DNA of 64,000 nucleotides from Microbacterium oryzae (GTDB taxonomy: Bacteria > Actinomycetota > Actinomycetes > Actinomycetales > Microbacteriaceae), in contig NZ_JAUEPM010000001.1 in NCBI RefSeq assembly GCF_030406385.1, positions 496,001 to 560,000 on the forward strand, read 5' to 3'. Below the pieces are notes generated by a model, which had not been told where the DNA came from, ran no database searches, and worked only from the letters and a program-made list of their open reading frames with translations. Numbering within the stretch: the stretch's first letter is position 1; the number at the start of each line of letters is the position of its first letter. The position numbers and the translations under genes are program-made. This document shows positions 1-9,012 of the stretch, piece by piece.

Positions 1-50
1 GGGGCTCCCCCCGGAGAGGGAGGAAGCCCCGCAGGAGGGTGAACGCGCAG

Positions 51-1202
51 CTACCGGTGCCCGCCGCCGTTGCCGCGGTCGCGGTGCCCGCCGTCGTGCC
101 AGTGACCCTGCACCTTCACCTTGCCGCCGGAGATGCTGACGATCGACCCCGAGCCGCTCTCGCTCGCCATCGTCGCTGCCCAGAGCGTGCCATCCGACCC
201 GGTCGCCACGGACAGCGCTCCCGGCAGCGAGACCACCTGGGAGACCTCGCCGTCGCGCACCTTCGAGATGCGACCCGCGCCGAACTCCGCCACGTAGACG
301 GCGTCCTTCCCGGCGGCGATGCTCGTCGGCGCCGCGAGGCCCGAGGCGACGCTCTTCACCGCTCCCGTCCGCGGGTTGACTTCCCAGACCGCGCCCCGAG
401 CGCCGAGCGAGGAGTCCTCAGGACCGCCGGGCAGCGTCGAGACGAGGATCGCGTCGTTCCGCCCGATCGTGACGGATGTGGGGACCGCCTCGAACGCGTA
501 GCTCACGCCGATCACGCAATCCGGCATCCCGAACATCGCCGCGGCCTCCGCCGTGATGGTGGCGGACTGCGCGGGCAGCACGGCGAGCGTGCTCACGCGC
601 CCGGAGTCGGTCACGGTGTAGATGGCGTTGGAGCCGGCGTCGGCCACCAGCCACTTCCCGTGCCAGCTCGCGACGCTGTACGGATGCGCGTCGACGATCC
701 CGGTGTAGTCGACCGGGAAGCCCGCGGCGTTGAACGCCTCCGCGACGCAGGCGGACGGGTTCTCCACTCCGTAGTGCACGGCGCCGTCGGGGTTGTTCGA
801 CTCCTCGTATCCGAGGATGTCGGCGTAGACCGTGTCGCCGCGTGGCGAGCGGATGTTCAGTCCCGCCGCGGTGTGCGTGCCGCTGGCCTCGTCCACGACG
901 GTCGAGCCGTACGCCATCCATCCGCCCCGGACGGCGAGGCCCGCGAGGTCCGGCACGCCTTCCACGAGCGGCTCGAGCGAGCCGTCGCGCTGCAGCTGGC
1001 TGATCGCGCCGGTGCCGCCATCGGCGACGAGGACGCGCTTGCCGTCGACGGCGAGGCTGAAGGGCGCGCCCACCTCGGTCGACCACACCCGGGGTGCGGG
1101 CGCCTTCTTGGACGCGACGCCGGTCGCCGACGCCGCGGCGGACGACGAGAGGGCGAGCGCTGCGGCCGCGACGAGCGCGACGAGCGCGGGGATCTTGCGC
1201 AT
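51..1202 (-). CDS. ScyD/ScyE family secreted beta-propeller protein
   Basis: The 383-residue protein begins with a Sec signal peptide (basic MRK, hydrophobic residues 4-20, cleavage near residue 25). The rest is made of repeated NHL-like blades, each with short runs of the type 'sIAxGkDavYVaeFGaGrIskV', as in proteins annotated ScyD/ScyE after the cyanobacterial scytonemin cluster. The last 17 residues are rich in His and Gly, which could bind metal. The fold suggests an extracellular binding or lyase-like propeller; the substrate is unknown and no scytonemin genes are nearby. The ATG start is supported by GGAG a few bases upstream. It is a single-gene unit with its own promoter at 1308-1336. 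Confidence 0.8.
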   Translation of the reverse strand: MRKIPALVALVAAAALALSSSAAASATGVASKKAPAPRVWSTEVGAPFSLAVDGKRVLVADGGTGAISQLQRDGSLEPLVEGVPDLAGLAVRGGWMAYGSTVVDEASGTHTAAGLNIRSPRGDTVYADILGYEESNNPDGAVHYGVENPSACVAEAFNAAGFPVDYTGIVDAHPYSVASWHGKWLVADAGSNAIYTVTDSGRVSTLAVLPAQSATITAEAAAMFGMPDCVIGVSYAFEAVPTSVTIGRNDAILVSTLPGGPEDSSLGARGAVWEVNPRTGAVKSVASGLAAPTSIAAGKDAVYVAEFGAGRISKVRDGEVSQVVSLPGALSVATGSDGTLWAATMASESGSGSIVSISGGKVKVQGHWHDGGHRDRGNGGGHR

Positions 1203-1307
1203 GGGTCACTCCGATTCCCGGCCCCGCTCCTTCGCGAGGCCGATCCATCCCGGGCGACCCCCGTGCGTCCGGTCTCCGTGAACCGTCGTCGTCGACGATC
1301 CACGCAC

Positions 1308-1336
1308 AGTATGCGCGCCGAGCCCGCCGTGGGCAA
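1308..1336 (-). promoter_or_regulatory. Sigma-70-type promoter of the ScyD-like gene
   Basis: On the minus strand TTGCCC (1331-1336) is followed by a 17-base spacer and CATACT (1308-1313). It points at the ScyD-like gene and would give a leader of about 100 bases. Seen by eye; no transcript data. Confidence 0.55.
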
Positions 1337-1342
1337 CAGCGA

Positions 1343-1375
1343 AAGGCCGGGACATCACGAGGATGTCCCGGCCTT
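1343..1375 (-). terminator. Terminator of the monosaccharide transporter operon
   Basis: A perfect 14-bp stem (1343-1356 with 1362-1375) and 5-base loop lie just past the mmsB stop; on the minus strand the stem is followed by a short T run. It separates the operon from the downstream ScyD-like gene. Confidence 0.75.
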
Positions 1376-1397
1376 CATGCGCCGACGCGGAAGGTCG

Positions 1398-2615
1398 TCA
1401 GCTGGCGCGCGTGCGTCGCTTGTTCCAGACATCGAACGCGACGGCCAGCAGCAGCACGAGGCCCTTGATGAACTGCTGGTAGTCGGTTCCGATGCCGAGG
1501 AGCGACATGCCGTTGTTCAGGACACCCATGATGAGACCACCGGTGATGGCACCGATCACGGTGCCGACGCCGCCCTGCACCGCGGCACCGCCGATGAACG
1601 CCGCCGCGATGGCGTCGAGCTCGAACAGGTTTCCGGCGCCGGGGCCGGCGGAGTTGAGGCGGCCGGTGAACACGAGGCCGGCCAGCGCCGCCAGCACACC
1701 CATGTTGACGAAGAGGTAGAAGTCCACCTTCTTCGACTTGATGCCCGACAGGTCGGCCGCGTGGCGGTTGCCGCCGATCGCGTAGACGTGACGGCCGAAC
1801 ACCGACCGGCTCATGACGAGCGAGTATGCGAGGATGAGCACCGCGAGCACGATGAGCACGATCGGCGTGCCGCGCGAGCCGGGCGCCACGCCCAGCAGGT
1901 ACGTCATGTAGGCGATGAGCGCCGAGATGAAGATGAGCTTCGTGTAGAACCAAGACGCCGGCTCGCTCTCGAGGCCGAGCTTCACGCGCTTGCCGCGCTC
2001 GCGCAGCGAGCTGCCGATGTAGAGCAGCAGCGCGAGGACGCCGAGGCCGACGGTGATCCACTCCGCCGGCGAGCTCGACGCGGGGAAGAGCTGCGGGAAG
2101 AGGTAGCCGCCGCCGAGCTGGCGGTACTCGGTCGGGAACGGCGTGATCTGCGTGTTCCCCAGCACGATCTGCGTGAGACCGCGGAAGAGGAGCATGCCGG
2201 CCAGCGTCACGATGAACGCCGGGATCCCCACGAAGGCGACCCAGAAGCCCTGCCAGGCTCCCACCACCGCGCCGATGAGCAGCGACACGATGATGCCTGC
2301 CCACCACGGCCATCCCCAGTGCACGATCATCACACCGGAGACCGCGCCGACGAACGCGGCGACCGATCCCACCGACAGGTCGATGTGACCGGCGATGATG
2401 ATCATCACCATGCCGATGGCGAGGATGAGGATGTAGCTGTTCTGGACGATGATGTTCGAGACGTTGCCGGCGGTCAGCAGGCGACCGCTCGTCACGATCT
2501 GGAAGAACAGCACGATCGCGATGAGCGCGATGAAGATGCCGATCTGCCGGAGCCGTGAGGTCAGGAACGCGATCGCACCGCGCGCGGGCGAGGCGGTGGC
2601 GCTAGCTGAGGACAT
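1398..2615 (-). CDS. mmsB: Monosaccharide ABC transporter permease (MmsB/XylH type)
   Basis: This is the membrane-channel subunit of a CUT2-class sugar importer. The 405-residue protein has about ten hydrophobic helices and the BPD_transp_2 signature '[11 protein letters not shown]' at residues 75-85, typical of the XylH/RbsC/MmsB family. The ATG lies inside the last codons of mmsA (14-base overlap) and has AAGGA upstream, which implies translational coupling. Together with the binding protein and double ATPase it forms a complete importer for a pentose or hexose. The exact sugar cannot be read from sequence; ChvE-type systems take glucose, galactose, arabinose or xylose. Confidence 0.9.
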   Translation of the reverse strand: MSSASATASPARGAIAFLTSRLRQIGIFIALIAIVLFFQIVTSGRLLTAGNVSNIIVQNSYILILAIGMVMIIIAGHIDLSVGSVAAFVGAVSGVMIVHWGWPWWAGIIVSLLIGAVVGAWQGFWVAFVGIPAFIVTLAGMLLFRGLTQIVLGNTQITPFPTEYRQLGGGYLFPQLFPASSSPAEWITVGLGVLALLLYIGSSLRERGKRVKLGLESEPASWFYTKLIFISALIAYMTYLLGVAPGSRGTPIVLIVLAVLILAYSLVMSRSVFGRHVYAIGGNRHAADLSGIKSKKVDFYLFVNMGVLAALAGLVFTGRLNSAGPGAGNLFELDAIAAAFIGGAAVQGGVGTVIGAITGGLIMGVLNNGMSLLGIGTDYQQFIKGLVLLLAVAFDVWNKRRTRAS

Positions 2616-4146
2616 GGTCGGCTTCCTTCTCCTTGGTCATGAGCTGCATGAGCGACTCGGGTGTCGCCTTCTCGATGGGCAGCTCGCCGGTGATGTGTCC
2701 CTCGGAGATCGCGTAGACGCGATCGCTGATGCCGAGCAGCTCGGGCAGCTCGGACGAGATGACGATGATGGCCTTGCCCTGCGCCGCCAGCTCGTTGATG
2801 AGGGAGTAGATCTCGTACTTCGCGCCGACGTCGATGCCGCGCGTGGGCTCGTCGAGGATGAGCACCTCGGGGTCGGAGAACAGCCACTTCGAGAGGACGA
2901 CCTTCTGCTGGTTCCCTCCCGAGAGCTTCCCGACGACCGAGGCGACCGACGGCGCCTTGATGTTCATGCTCTTGCGGTAGCGCTCCGCGACGACGTACTC
3001 CTCCTCCGCATTCACCCAGCCGCGCCGGGCGAGCTTGCCGAGGGAGGCCAGCGAGATGTTCCGCTTGATGTCCTCGATGAGGTTGAGCCCGAAGACCTTG
3101 CGGTCCTCCGTCGCGTACGCGATGCCCGCTTCGATGGCGTCGGACACCGTCTTCGTGTTGACCTCCTTGCCGCGCACGAGCACGCGGCCGGAGATGTTCG
3201 CCCCGTAGGAACGACCGAAGATGCTCATGCCGAGCTCGGTGCGGCCCGCGCCCATGAGGCCGGCGATGCCGACGACCTCGCCGGCCCGCACGCTGAGGTT
3301 CGCGCCGTGGATGACGGTGCGACCGGGCTCGGTCGGATGGCCGACCCACCAGTCCTCGACGCGGAAGACCTCCTCGCCGATGTCGACCGTGCGGTCGGGG
3401 TACCGGTTCTCGAGATCGCGGCCGACCATGCCCTTGATGATGCGGTTCTCCGACACCTCGTCGGCGGCGAGCTCGAGGGTCTCGATCGTGCGGCCATCTC
3501 GGATGATCGTCACCCGGTCAGCGATCGCCTTGATCTCGTTGAGCTTGTGACTGATGATGATCGACGTGATCCCCTGGCCCTTGAGGTGCCGGATCAGGTC
3601 GAGCAGGTGAGCGGAGTCCTCGTCGTTCAGCGCCGCGGTCGGCTCGTCGAGGATGAGCAGCTTCACGCGCTTGGAGAGCGCCTTGGCGATCTCCACGAGC
3701 TGCTGCTTGCCGACGCCGATCTCGTTGACGGGCGTGGCGGGGTTGTCGCCGAGGCCGACGCGGGCGAGAAGCTTCTGCGCCTCCACGTTCGTCTCGTGCC
3801 AGTCGATGAAGCCGCTCTTCTGCCGCTCGTTGCCGAGGAAGATGTTCTCGGCGATGGAGAGGTAGGGGCTCAGCGCGAGCTCCTGATGGATGATGACGAC
3901 GCCCGCGCGCTCGGAGTCGCGGATATCGCGGAACTCCGCGGTCTCGCCCTCCAGCACGATCTCGCCGTCATAGGTGCCATGCGGGTAGACGCCCGACAGC
4001 ACCTTCATGAGGGTCGACTTCCCGGCCCCGTTCTCGCCGCAGATGGCGTGGACGGTGCCGCGCTCGACCTCGAGCGTCACGTTCTGCAGTGCCTTGACGC
4101 CCGGGAACTCCTTGGTGATGTCGCGCATCTCGAGGATGGTGTTCAC
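2602..4146 (-). CDS. mmsA: Monosaccharide ABC transporter double ATPase (MmsA)
   Basis: The cytoplasmic motor of the importer carries two fused ABC domains in 514 residues, the usual CUT2 length. Domain 1 has Walker [10 protein letters not shown] at 37-45 and a clear LLILDEPT Walker B. In domain 2 the Walker A is degenerate (GLMGAGRTE) while the signature LSGGNQQK and LILDEPTRG remain; this asymmetry is normal for RbsA/XylG/MmsA. The GTG start lies about 90 bases after the binding-protein gene, behind a GC-rich hairpin that probably lowers expression relative to the binding protein. It overlaps mmsB by 14 bases. Confidence 0.92.
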   Translation of the reverse strand: MNTILEMRDITKEFPGVKALQNVTLEVERGTVHAICGENGAGKSTLMKVLSGVYPHGTYDGEIVLEGETAEFRDIRDSERAGVVIIHQELALSPYLSIAENIFLGNERQKSGFIDWHETNVEAQKLLARVGLGDNPATPVNEIGVGKQQLVEIAKALSKRVKLLILDEPTAALNDEDSAHLLDLIRHLKGQGITSIIISHKLNEIKAIADRVTIIRDGRTIETLELAADEVSENRIIKGMVGRDLENRYPDRTVDIGEEVFRVEDWWVGHPTEPGRTVIHGANLSVRAGEVVGIAGLMGAGRTELGMSIFGRSYGANISGRVLVRGKEVNTKTVSDAIEAGIAYATEDRKVFGLNLIEDIKRNISLASLGKLARRGWVNAEEEYVVAERYRKSMNIKAPSVASVVGKLSGGNQQKVVLSKWLFSDPEVLILDEPTRGIDVGAKYEIYSLINELAAQGKAIIVISSELPELLGISDRVYAISEGHITGELPIEKATPESLMQLMTKEKEADHVLS

Positions 4147-4188
4147 AGGTTCGCTCTCTCGCTGTGAGGATGATGGATCATGGCGGAC

Positions 4189-4225
4189 GCGAGCCCGCCG
4201 CGCCCGGGGGCGGCGGCGGGCTCGC
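4189..4225 (-). terminator. Intercistronic hairpin between binding protein and ATPase genes
   Basis: A perfect 13-bp inverted repeat (4189-4201 with 4213-4225) and 11-base loop, without a T tract, sits directly after the binding-protein stop. Such hairpins commonly act as partial terminators or RNA-end protectors that keep binding protein in excess over membrane parts. Role inferred from position. Confidence 0.55.
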
Positions 4226-4233
4226 TGGTCCTG

Positions 4234-5355
4234 CTACTTGAGCTCGTCGGCCTCGTAGTAGCCGCTGTCCACGAGCAGCTCCTCGTAGTTGTCGGCGGTG
4301 ACGATGGTCGACTCGTGGAGGTACGACGGCACGACCTTCACGCCGTTGTCGTAGGTCTCCTCGTCGTTGACCTCGGGCTCCTCGCCGTGCATGAGCGCGT
4401 CGACCATGTCGGCCGCCGTCTCACCCAGGAGGCGGGTGTCCTTGAAGATGGTCGAGTACTGCTCTCCGGCGAGGATCGACTTCACGCTGCCGACCTCGGC
4501 GTCCTGACCCGTGACGACGGGAAGGTCGTCAGCCGAGTAGCCGCCGCTGGTGAGAGCGGAGATGATGCCGATCGAGAGGCCGTCGTAGGGCGAGAGCACG
4601 CCGTCGAGCTTGGTGTCGCCGATGATCGTGAGGATGTTCTCCATGCGCTCCTGGGCCGTCTCCGGCAGCCAGCGGAGGATCGCGGCCTGGTCGAAGTCGG
4701 TCTGGCCCGAGGGCACCTCGAGGACACCCGAGTCCATGAAGGGCTGCAGGGTGTCGATCGCGCCGTTCCAGAAGAACGTCGCGTTGTTGTCGTCGGGGCT
4801 GCCGGCGAACAGCTCGACGTTGTACGGGCCCGTCTCGCCGGTCTCCTCGCCGTTCTCGTCGAGCACGCCGAGGCCGGTGAGGAGGCTCGTCGCCTGCTGC
4901 ACGCCGACCTGGTAGTTGTCGAACGTCGTGTAGTAGTCGACGTTCTCGGTGCCGTTGATGAGACGGTCGTATGCGATGACGGGAATGTCCTGGTCGGCGG
5001 CCGTCTGCAGCACGTCGGTCAGGGTGGTGCCGTCGATCGAGGCCACGATGAGGGCGTTCGCCCCGCTCGAGATCATGTTCTCGATCTGCGAGACCTGCGT
5101 GGGGATGTCGTCGTTCGCGTACTGGAGGTCGACCTGGTAGCCCATCTCCTCCAGGGTCGCCTTGACGTTGTCGCCGTCGGCGATCCAGCGCTCGGACTGC
5201 TGGGTCGGCATCGCGACGCCGATGGTCATCGAGCTGGTGTCGACCTCGCCGCCCTCCTCGGGGGCGCCGCCGCCTCCGGTGCGGTCGCCGCTGCAGCCGG
5301 CGAGTGCCAGGCCGCCGACGGCGACGATGCCGACGAGCAGAAGGTGCTTCTTCAC
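4234..5355 (-). CDS. chvE: Monosaccharide ABC transporter substrate-binding lipoprotein (ChvE type)
   Basis: This 373-residue protein is the outer-face sugar receptor of the importer. A signal peptide ends in lipobox LALAGC with the lipidated Cys at 21, followed by a Gly/Glu-rich linker and a two-lobed periplasmic-binding-protein type 1 fold. Runs such as '[13 protein letters not shown]', '[10 protein letters not shown]' and 'VIAYDRLI' are characteristic of ChvE/multiple-monosaccharide receptors. The GTG start is chosen because AGGAGA lies 5 bases upstream. It is first in a three-gene operon (receptor, ATPase, permease) and is preceded by a LacI-type operator and promoter at 5470-5522. Confidence 0.92.
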   Translation of the reverse strand: MKKHLLLVGIVAVGGLALAGCSGDRTGGGGAPEEGGEVDTSSMTIGVAMPTQQSERWIADGDNVKATLEEMGYQVDLQYANDDIPTQVSQIENMISSGANALIVASIDGTTLTDVLQTAADQDIPVIAYDRLINGTENVDYYTTFDNYQVGVQQATSLLTGLGVLDENGEETGETGPYNVELFAGSPDDNNATFFWNGAIDTLQPFMDSGVLEVPSGQTDFDQAAILRWLPETAQERMENILTIIGDTKLDGVLSPYDGLSIGIISALTSGGYSADDLPVVTGQDAEVGSVKSILAGEQYSTIFKDTRLLGETAADMVDALMHGEEPEVNDEETYDNGVKVVPSYLHESTIVTADNYEELLVDSGYYEADELK

Positions 5356-5469
5356 GGGTTTCTCCTCTGAATCCAGGACTTGGCTCCTCCGCCCCAGCGG
5401 AGGGATGCACGACGAGGAGTCATGGTCGGGAAATGCCGGGACTGCCTCGTCGCGGTCTCACTTCACTCG

Positions 5470-5522
5470 TGTGACCGTTCACATCGCGTCTCATCGTGCA
5501 CCCGCGCCAGCCCGGGTGTCAA
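5470..5522 (-). promoter_or_regulatory. Promoter and LacI-type operator of the chvE-mmsAB operon
   Basis: Minus-strand TTGACA (5517-5522), an 18-base spacer and CACGAT (5493-5498) form a good promoter. The 14-bp near-palindrome TGTGAACGGTCACA (one mismatched pair) at 5470-5483 covers the expected transcription start. The adjacent LacI gene is the likely binder, since a related half-matching site lies before that gene at the same distance from its -10 box. Confidence 0.65.
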
Positions 5523-5544
5523 GCCGACACCGTGTCACATTCCG

Positions 5545-6561
5545 CTAACGGCGTCTCGCCGCGGAATCGCGCACGATGAGGGCGGGCGCCTCCCGTTGCG
5601 AAACGTCGTCGTCCGCTCCGCGCAGTGCGGCGAGCAGGCGCGCGATGGCACGGCGCCCCAGTTCGGCGAAATCGATGTGCACGGTGGTCAGCGGGGGCCA
5701 GACGTGTGCCGCTACCGGAATGTCATCGAAGCCCACCACGCTGACATCGCCCGGCACGTCGACGCCGGCATCGCGGAAGCCGTGCATGAGGCCGATCGCC
5801 ATGAGGTCGTTCGCGGCGAAGATCGCCGTGAAATCCTGCCGCCGGGCGAGCTCGCGGCCCGCATAATGGCCGAAGTCGGCGGTCCAGTCTCCGCGGATCG
5901 GCGGGATGGTCGGCAGATCCGCATCGCGCAGCGCCTGCAGATAGCCGCGCATGCGCGAGTCCGCCTCGATCCAGTCCTGGGGTCCGGAGAGGTGGAGGAT
6001 GTCGGCGTGGCCGAGCTCGACGAGGTGCTGGGTCGCCAGCCGCGCTCCTTCCAGCTGATCGGCGGCGATGCTGTCGCTCCCCTGCCCCGACGAGGTCTGC
6101 AGGCTCACGAACGGGACGTCGATGGCCATTCCGCGCAGGACGTGGAAGACGCGCACCTGGGGTGCGATCACGACGATCCCGTCGACCTGCTCGCGCAGCA
6201 GCTGGCGCACAGCGGCGCCGATCGCCTCGGGTGACGTGTCGGGAAGATTCAGCGTGGTCGCCGAGTAGCCCTCGCTGCGCGCGGCCTCCTCGATCGCGGC
6301 GATCGAGGCGGTGGGTCCGAACTCCCCGACCGACGCGGACAGGATCCCGATGAGGTTGAGCTTGCTCGTGACGAGCGCGCGGGCCGCGGCGTTGGGGCGG
6401 TAGTCGAGCTGCCGGATGGCGTCGAGCACGCGCTGCTTCGTCTCGGCGCGGATGCTGGGATGGTCGTTGAGCACCCGGGAGACCGTCTGATGCGAGACGC
6501 CGGCCAGGCGCGCGACATCGCGGATGCTGGGCATCCTCGGCCGCTCCGTCGCCTTCGCCAC
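5545..6561 (-). CDS. LacI-family regulator of the monosaccharide transporter
   Basis: The 338-residue repressor has an N-terminal helix-turn-helix ('SIRDVARLAGVSHQTVSRVL', about residues 12-31) and a sugar-binding core with the usual LacI motifs ('IFAANDLMAIG', 'VVGFDDIPVA'). It lies just upstream of chvE-mmsAB on the same strand and is the likely local repressor, released by the imported sugar. The GTG start gives a slightly long N-terminus; the internal ATG ten codons later is possible. A related operator at 6590-6603 just after its own -10 box suggests autoregulation. Confidence 0.88.
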   Translation of the reverse strand: MAKATERPRMPSIRDVARLAGVSHQTVSRVLNDHPSIRAETKQRVLDAIRQLDYRPNAAARALVTSKLNLIGILSASVGEFGPTASIAAIEEAARSEGYSATTLNLPDTSPEAIGAAVRQLLREQVDGIVVIAPQVRVFHVLRGMAIDVPFVSLQTSSGQGSDSIAADQLEGARLATQHLVELGHADILHLSGPQDWIEADSRMRGYLQALRDADLPTIPPIRGDWTADFGHYAGRELARRQDFTAIFAANDLMAIGLMHGFRDAGVDVPGDVSVVGFDDIPVAAHVWPPLTTVHIDFAELGRRAIARLLAALRGADDDVSQREAPALIVRDSAARRR

Positions 6562-6589
6562 TGCCGTCTCGTCCTCACTGTCGGGGCGA

Positions 6590-6619
6590 TGCGCACGGTC
6601 ACATCGCCCACTCAGTATG
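6590..6619 (-). promoter_or_regulatory. Putative -10 box and autoregulatory operator of the LacI gene
   Basis: Minus-strand CATACT (6614-6619) is followed 10 bases later by TGTGACCGTGCGCA (6590-6603), whose left half matches the operator at 5470-5483. The spacing from -10 to operator is nearly the same at both promoters. No convincing -35 box. Confidence 0.4.
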
Positions 6620-6652
6620 CCCGGTCAGCCGTGACGAGGCCATCCGGACGAC

Positions 6653-6686
6653 GACGGCGCCCCGGCCCAGAGGGCGGAGCGCCGTC
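6653..6686 (-). terminator. Possible terminator after the osmoprotectant operon
   Basis: An 8-bp GC stem (6653-6660 with 6679-6686) with an 18-base loop follows the binding-protein stop. There is no T tract, so this is a weak call. Confidence 0.35.
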
Positions 6687-6698
6687 GAGACGGGCGGG

Positions 6699-7619
6699 TC
6701 AGGCGAGGCCGTTCTCGGCCAGCCAGTCGGCGGCGATGTCCTCGGGCGAGCGCTGCTCCTCGGTGCTCTGCACGTTCAGGCTCACCAGTCCCTCGGGAGT
6801 GAGCGCTGCGCTCACCGGGTCGATGACCTCGGCGATCTCGTCCGCGACGTCCGTCGAGGCGATCGGCACGACGTTGGCCGCGAGGAACAGTCCCTCGGGG
6901 TCGTCGAGCGGGACGAGGTCCTCCGTCTCGATGCGCGGGTCGGCGGTGAAGACGTTGCCCACCTGGATCGTCCCCGCCGCCAGCTCCTCGACGGTCGTGT
7001 CGCCGGTCGCCGAGAACGCGACGTCGACGCCGTAGACGTCCTTCACGCCATCCGGCCCGTACGGGCGCTCCTCGAGCTCAGCGGGCCCGCCCAGCGTGAG
7101 CGGCGTGTCGACGTCGGCGAGGTCGCCGATCGCCTGGAGATCGTTCTCCTCCGCGAAGGCCGCCGTGACGGTGTACGAGTCCTGGTCGGAGGCGGTGGAC
7201 TGCTCGAGAGCGGTGAGCCCCTCCGGCAGCGCCTCGACGAGCGCCGCGTAGACGTCGTCGGCGGTGCGCGCCTCGGTCTCCGGGTCGTACGCCTGCTGCA
7301 GGAGGCTGCCGCTGTACTCCGGGAACAGATCGATCTCGCCGTTCTCGAGCGACGGCAGGTACGCGTCGCGCTGCCCGATGTTGAAGCTGCGCTCCACCTC
7401 GTAGCCGGCACCCTCGAGGGCCTGCGCGTAGATCTCGGCGATGATCTCGTTGGAGTAGTACGCCTGCGAGCCCACGACGATCGCGTCGCTCGCAGAGCCG
7501 GTCTCCTCGGCGGCGGGGGCGTCGTCCTCGAGGGGATCCGACGACCCGCACCCCGCGAGCGCGAGGACGGCGACGGAGGCGAAGGCGGCCGCGAGGACCG
7601 ACCGGGTGCTGTGCTTCAT
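6699..7619 (-). CDS. Osmoprotectant ABC transporter substrate-binding lipoprotein
   Basis: This 306-residue receptor for glycine betaine, choline or a related compatible solute has a signal peptide with lipobox LALAGC (Cys 24), an acidic linker, and an OpuAC-type domain ('IVVGSQAYYSNEIIAEIYAQAL' region and 'FPEYSGSLLQ'). The start at MKHSTR is chosen because it gives the signal peptide at once and its ATG overlaps the upstream permease stop (ATGA); a longer open frame upstream is a shadow of the permease gene. It is the last gene of a four-gene operon: ATPase, permease, permease, receptor. The ligand is inferred from family and could be carnitine or proline betaine. Confidence 0.88.
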   Translation of the reverse strand: MKHSTRSVLAAAFASVAVLALAGCGSSDPLEDDAPAAEETGSASDAIVVGSQAYYSNEIIAEIYAQALEGAGYEVERSFNIGQRDAYLPSLENGEIDLFPEYSGSLLQQAYDPETEARTADDVYAALVEALPEGLTALEQSTASDQDSYTVTAAFAEENDLQAIGDLADVDTPLTLGGPAELEERPYGPDGVKDVYGVDVAFSATGDTTVEELAAGTIQVGNVFTADPRIETEDLVPLDDPEGLFLAANVVPIASTDVADEIAEVIDPVSAALTPEGLVSLNVQSTEEQRSPEDIAADWLAENGLA

Positions 7620-8353
7620 GTCGTGAGTGCTTCCTTCTCGGTGGAGCGTCGTGTGCGCGACGCGCGTCGGGGGCGGCGGGATGTGGACGCGAGGATACCC
7701 GCCGGGATGGCTCGTCGCTGCAGGAGCGCGAAGGCCGCGTCGAGGATGAGGGCGAGCACGGCCACCGCGATGGCGCCGCCGAGCACCTGGTCGAACCGGC
7801 GCAGCTGGATGCCCTGCAGGATGTCGAACCCCAGCCCGCCCACGTTCACCCAGGCGGCGAGCGTGGCCGTCGCCACCACCTGCAGCACGGCGGCCCGGAT
7901 GCCGCCGACGAGGAGCGGCAGGCCCAGCCGCGCCTCCACGCGCCACAGGATCTGCGCCTCGCTCATGCCGGTGGCGCGCGCCGCGTCGACGGTGCGTCGA
8001 TCGATCGCCTCGAAGCCGGCGTATGCGCCCGCGAGGATGGACGGGATCGACAGCAGCACGAACGCGATGACCGCGGCCTCGACCTTGTGCAGGACGCCCA
8101 CGAGGAGGACGAGCAGCAGGATGAGTCCGAACGACGGCACGGCGCGCGCGGCTCCCGCCAGCGCCACCGCGATGCCGCGCCCGCGCCCGGTGTGGCCGAT
8201 GAGCCAGCCGGCGGGGACGGCGATGAGCGCCGCGATCGCGACGGAGCCGAAGGTGAGCGCGAGGTGCTCGGCGAACGCCTGCGGCAGAGGGTGGCCGCCG
8301 GTCAGCCGCTCGGGTGACGCGAGCCATGCGAGCGCCTCGAGGAGGAGGTTCAC
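7616..8353 (-). CDS. Osmoprotectant ABC transporter permease (second)
   Basis: The 245-residue inner-membrane permease of the OpuCB/OpuCD/ProW group has five to six hydrophobic helices and the cytoplasmic-loop region 'DAARATGMSEAQILWRVE', which contacts the ATPase. It starts with GTG at VNLLLEAL; this GTG overlaps the stop of the first permease (GTGA), and its own stop overlaps the receptor ATG. Two different permeases would form a heterodimeric channel, as in OpuC systems. Confidence 0.87.
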   Translation of the reverse strand: MNLLLEALAWLASPERLTGGHPLPQAFAEHLALTFGSVAIAALIAVPAGWLIGHTGRGRGIAVALAGAARAVPSFGLILLLVLLVGVLHKVEAAVIAFVLLSIPSILAGAYAGFEAIDRRTVDAARATGMSEAQILWRVEARLGLPLLVGGIRAAVLQVVATATLAAWVNVGGLGFDILQGIQLRRFDQVLGGAIAVAVLALILDAAFALLQRRAIPAGILASTSRRPRRASRTRRSTEKEALTT

Positions 8354-9012
8354 GCGGGCGCCCCCGCCTGCACCGGCAGCGTGGTCCGCGTCCACGGCAT
8401 GAGCAGTCGGCCGAGGATCTGGAGCACGAGATCCACGATGAGCGCGACGACCGCCACCGCGACGACGCCGGCGAGGATCTCCGGCACGATGCGCCGTTGG
8501 AACCCGTTGGTGAAGAGGTAGCCGAGGTTGGTGACTCCGATGAGGATGCCGACGGTCGCGAGCGAGATGGTGCTGACGGCCGCCACGCGGAGTCCCGCCA
8601 GGATGACGGGGCCCGCAAGGGGGAGCTCCACGGCGAGGAAGCGCCGAGCGGACCCGTAGCCGAGGGCGACCGCCGCGCGGCGGGTGTCGTCGTCCACGGA
8701 CTCCAGCCCGTCGACCACCGAGCGGACGAGGATGGCGACGGCGTAGATCGTGAGCGCGACGACGAGATTCGCCTCGCTGAGCGCGCTGAAGCCGAAGACG
8801 ACGGGCAGGATCGGCAGCAGCGCGAGCGACGGCAGCGTGTAGAGCAGGCCCGTCGTCACGACGATGGGCGTGCGGAGCACCCGGCTGCGGTGTGCGAGCC
8901 AGCCGAGTGGCAGCGCGAGGAGGAGCCCCCACAGGATGGGCGGCGCGCTCTGACGCAGGTGCTCGGCGGTCAGCTGCAGGATGAGGCCGATGTTGTCGGC
9001 GACCCAGGTCAT
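8350..9012 (-). CDS. Osmoprotectant ABC transporter permease (first)
   Basis: The 220-residue permease has about six hydrophobic segments and the ATPase-docking loop 'DDTRRAAVALGYGSARRFLAVELP', the EAA-like motif of glycine-betaine permeases. The ATG start at MTWVADN overlaps the ATPase stop (ATGA), which fixes it; longer open frames run back through the ATPase gene in another frame and are not real. It pairs with the second permease at 7616-8353. Confidence 0.87.
   Translation of the reverse strand: MTWVADNIGLILQLTAEHLRQSAPPILWGLLLALPLGWLAHRSRVLRTPIVVTTGLLYTLPSLALLPILPVVFGFSALSEANLVVALTIYAVAILVRSVVDGLESVDDDTRRAAVALGYGSARRFLAVELPLAGPVILAGLRVAAVSTISLATVGILIGVTNLGYLFTNGFQRRIVPEILAGVVAVAVVALIVDLVLQILGRLLMPWTRTTLPVQAGAPA

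Noticed and set aside
1-30. Weak hairpin GGGGCT...AGCCCC at the window edge
   Set aside because: Only six pairs with a large loop; could be the ScyD-like gene terminator but too weak to call.
39-4167. Long plus-strand open frames (839 and 572 codons) opposite the ScyD-like and mmsBA genes
   Set aside because: Their translations are Arg/Asp/Val-rich with no recognisable domain; they mirror the GC-rich third codon positions of the real minus-strand genes.
7620-8618. Longer N-terminus of the osmoprotectant receptor
   Set aside because: The upstream translation is an Arg/Ser-rich shadow of the permease gene; the signal peptide and ATGA overlap fix the start at 7619.
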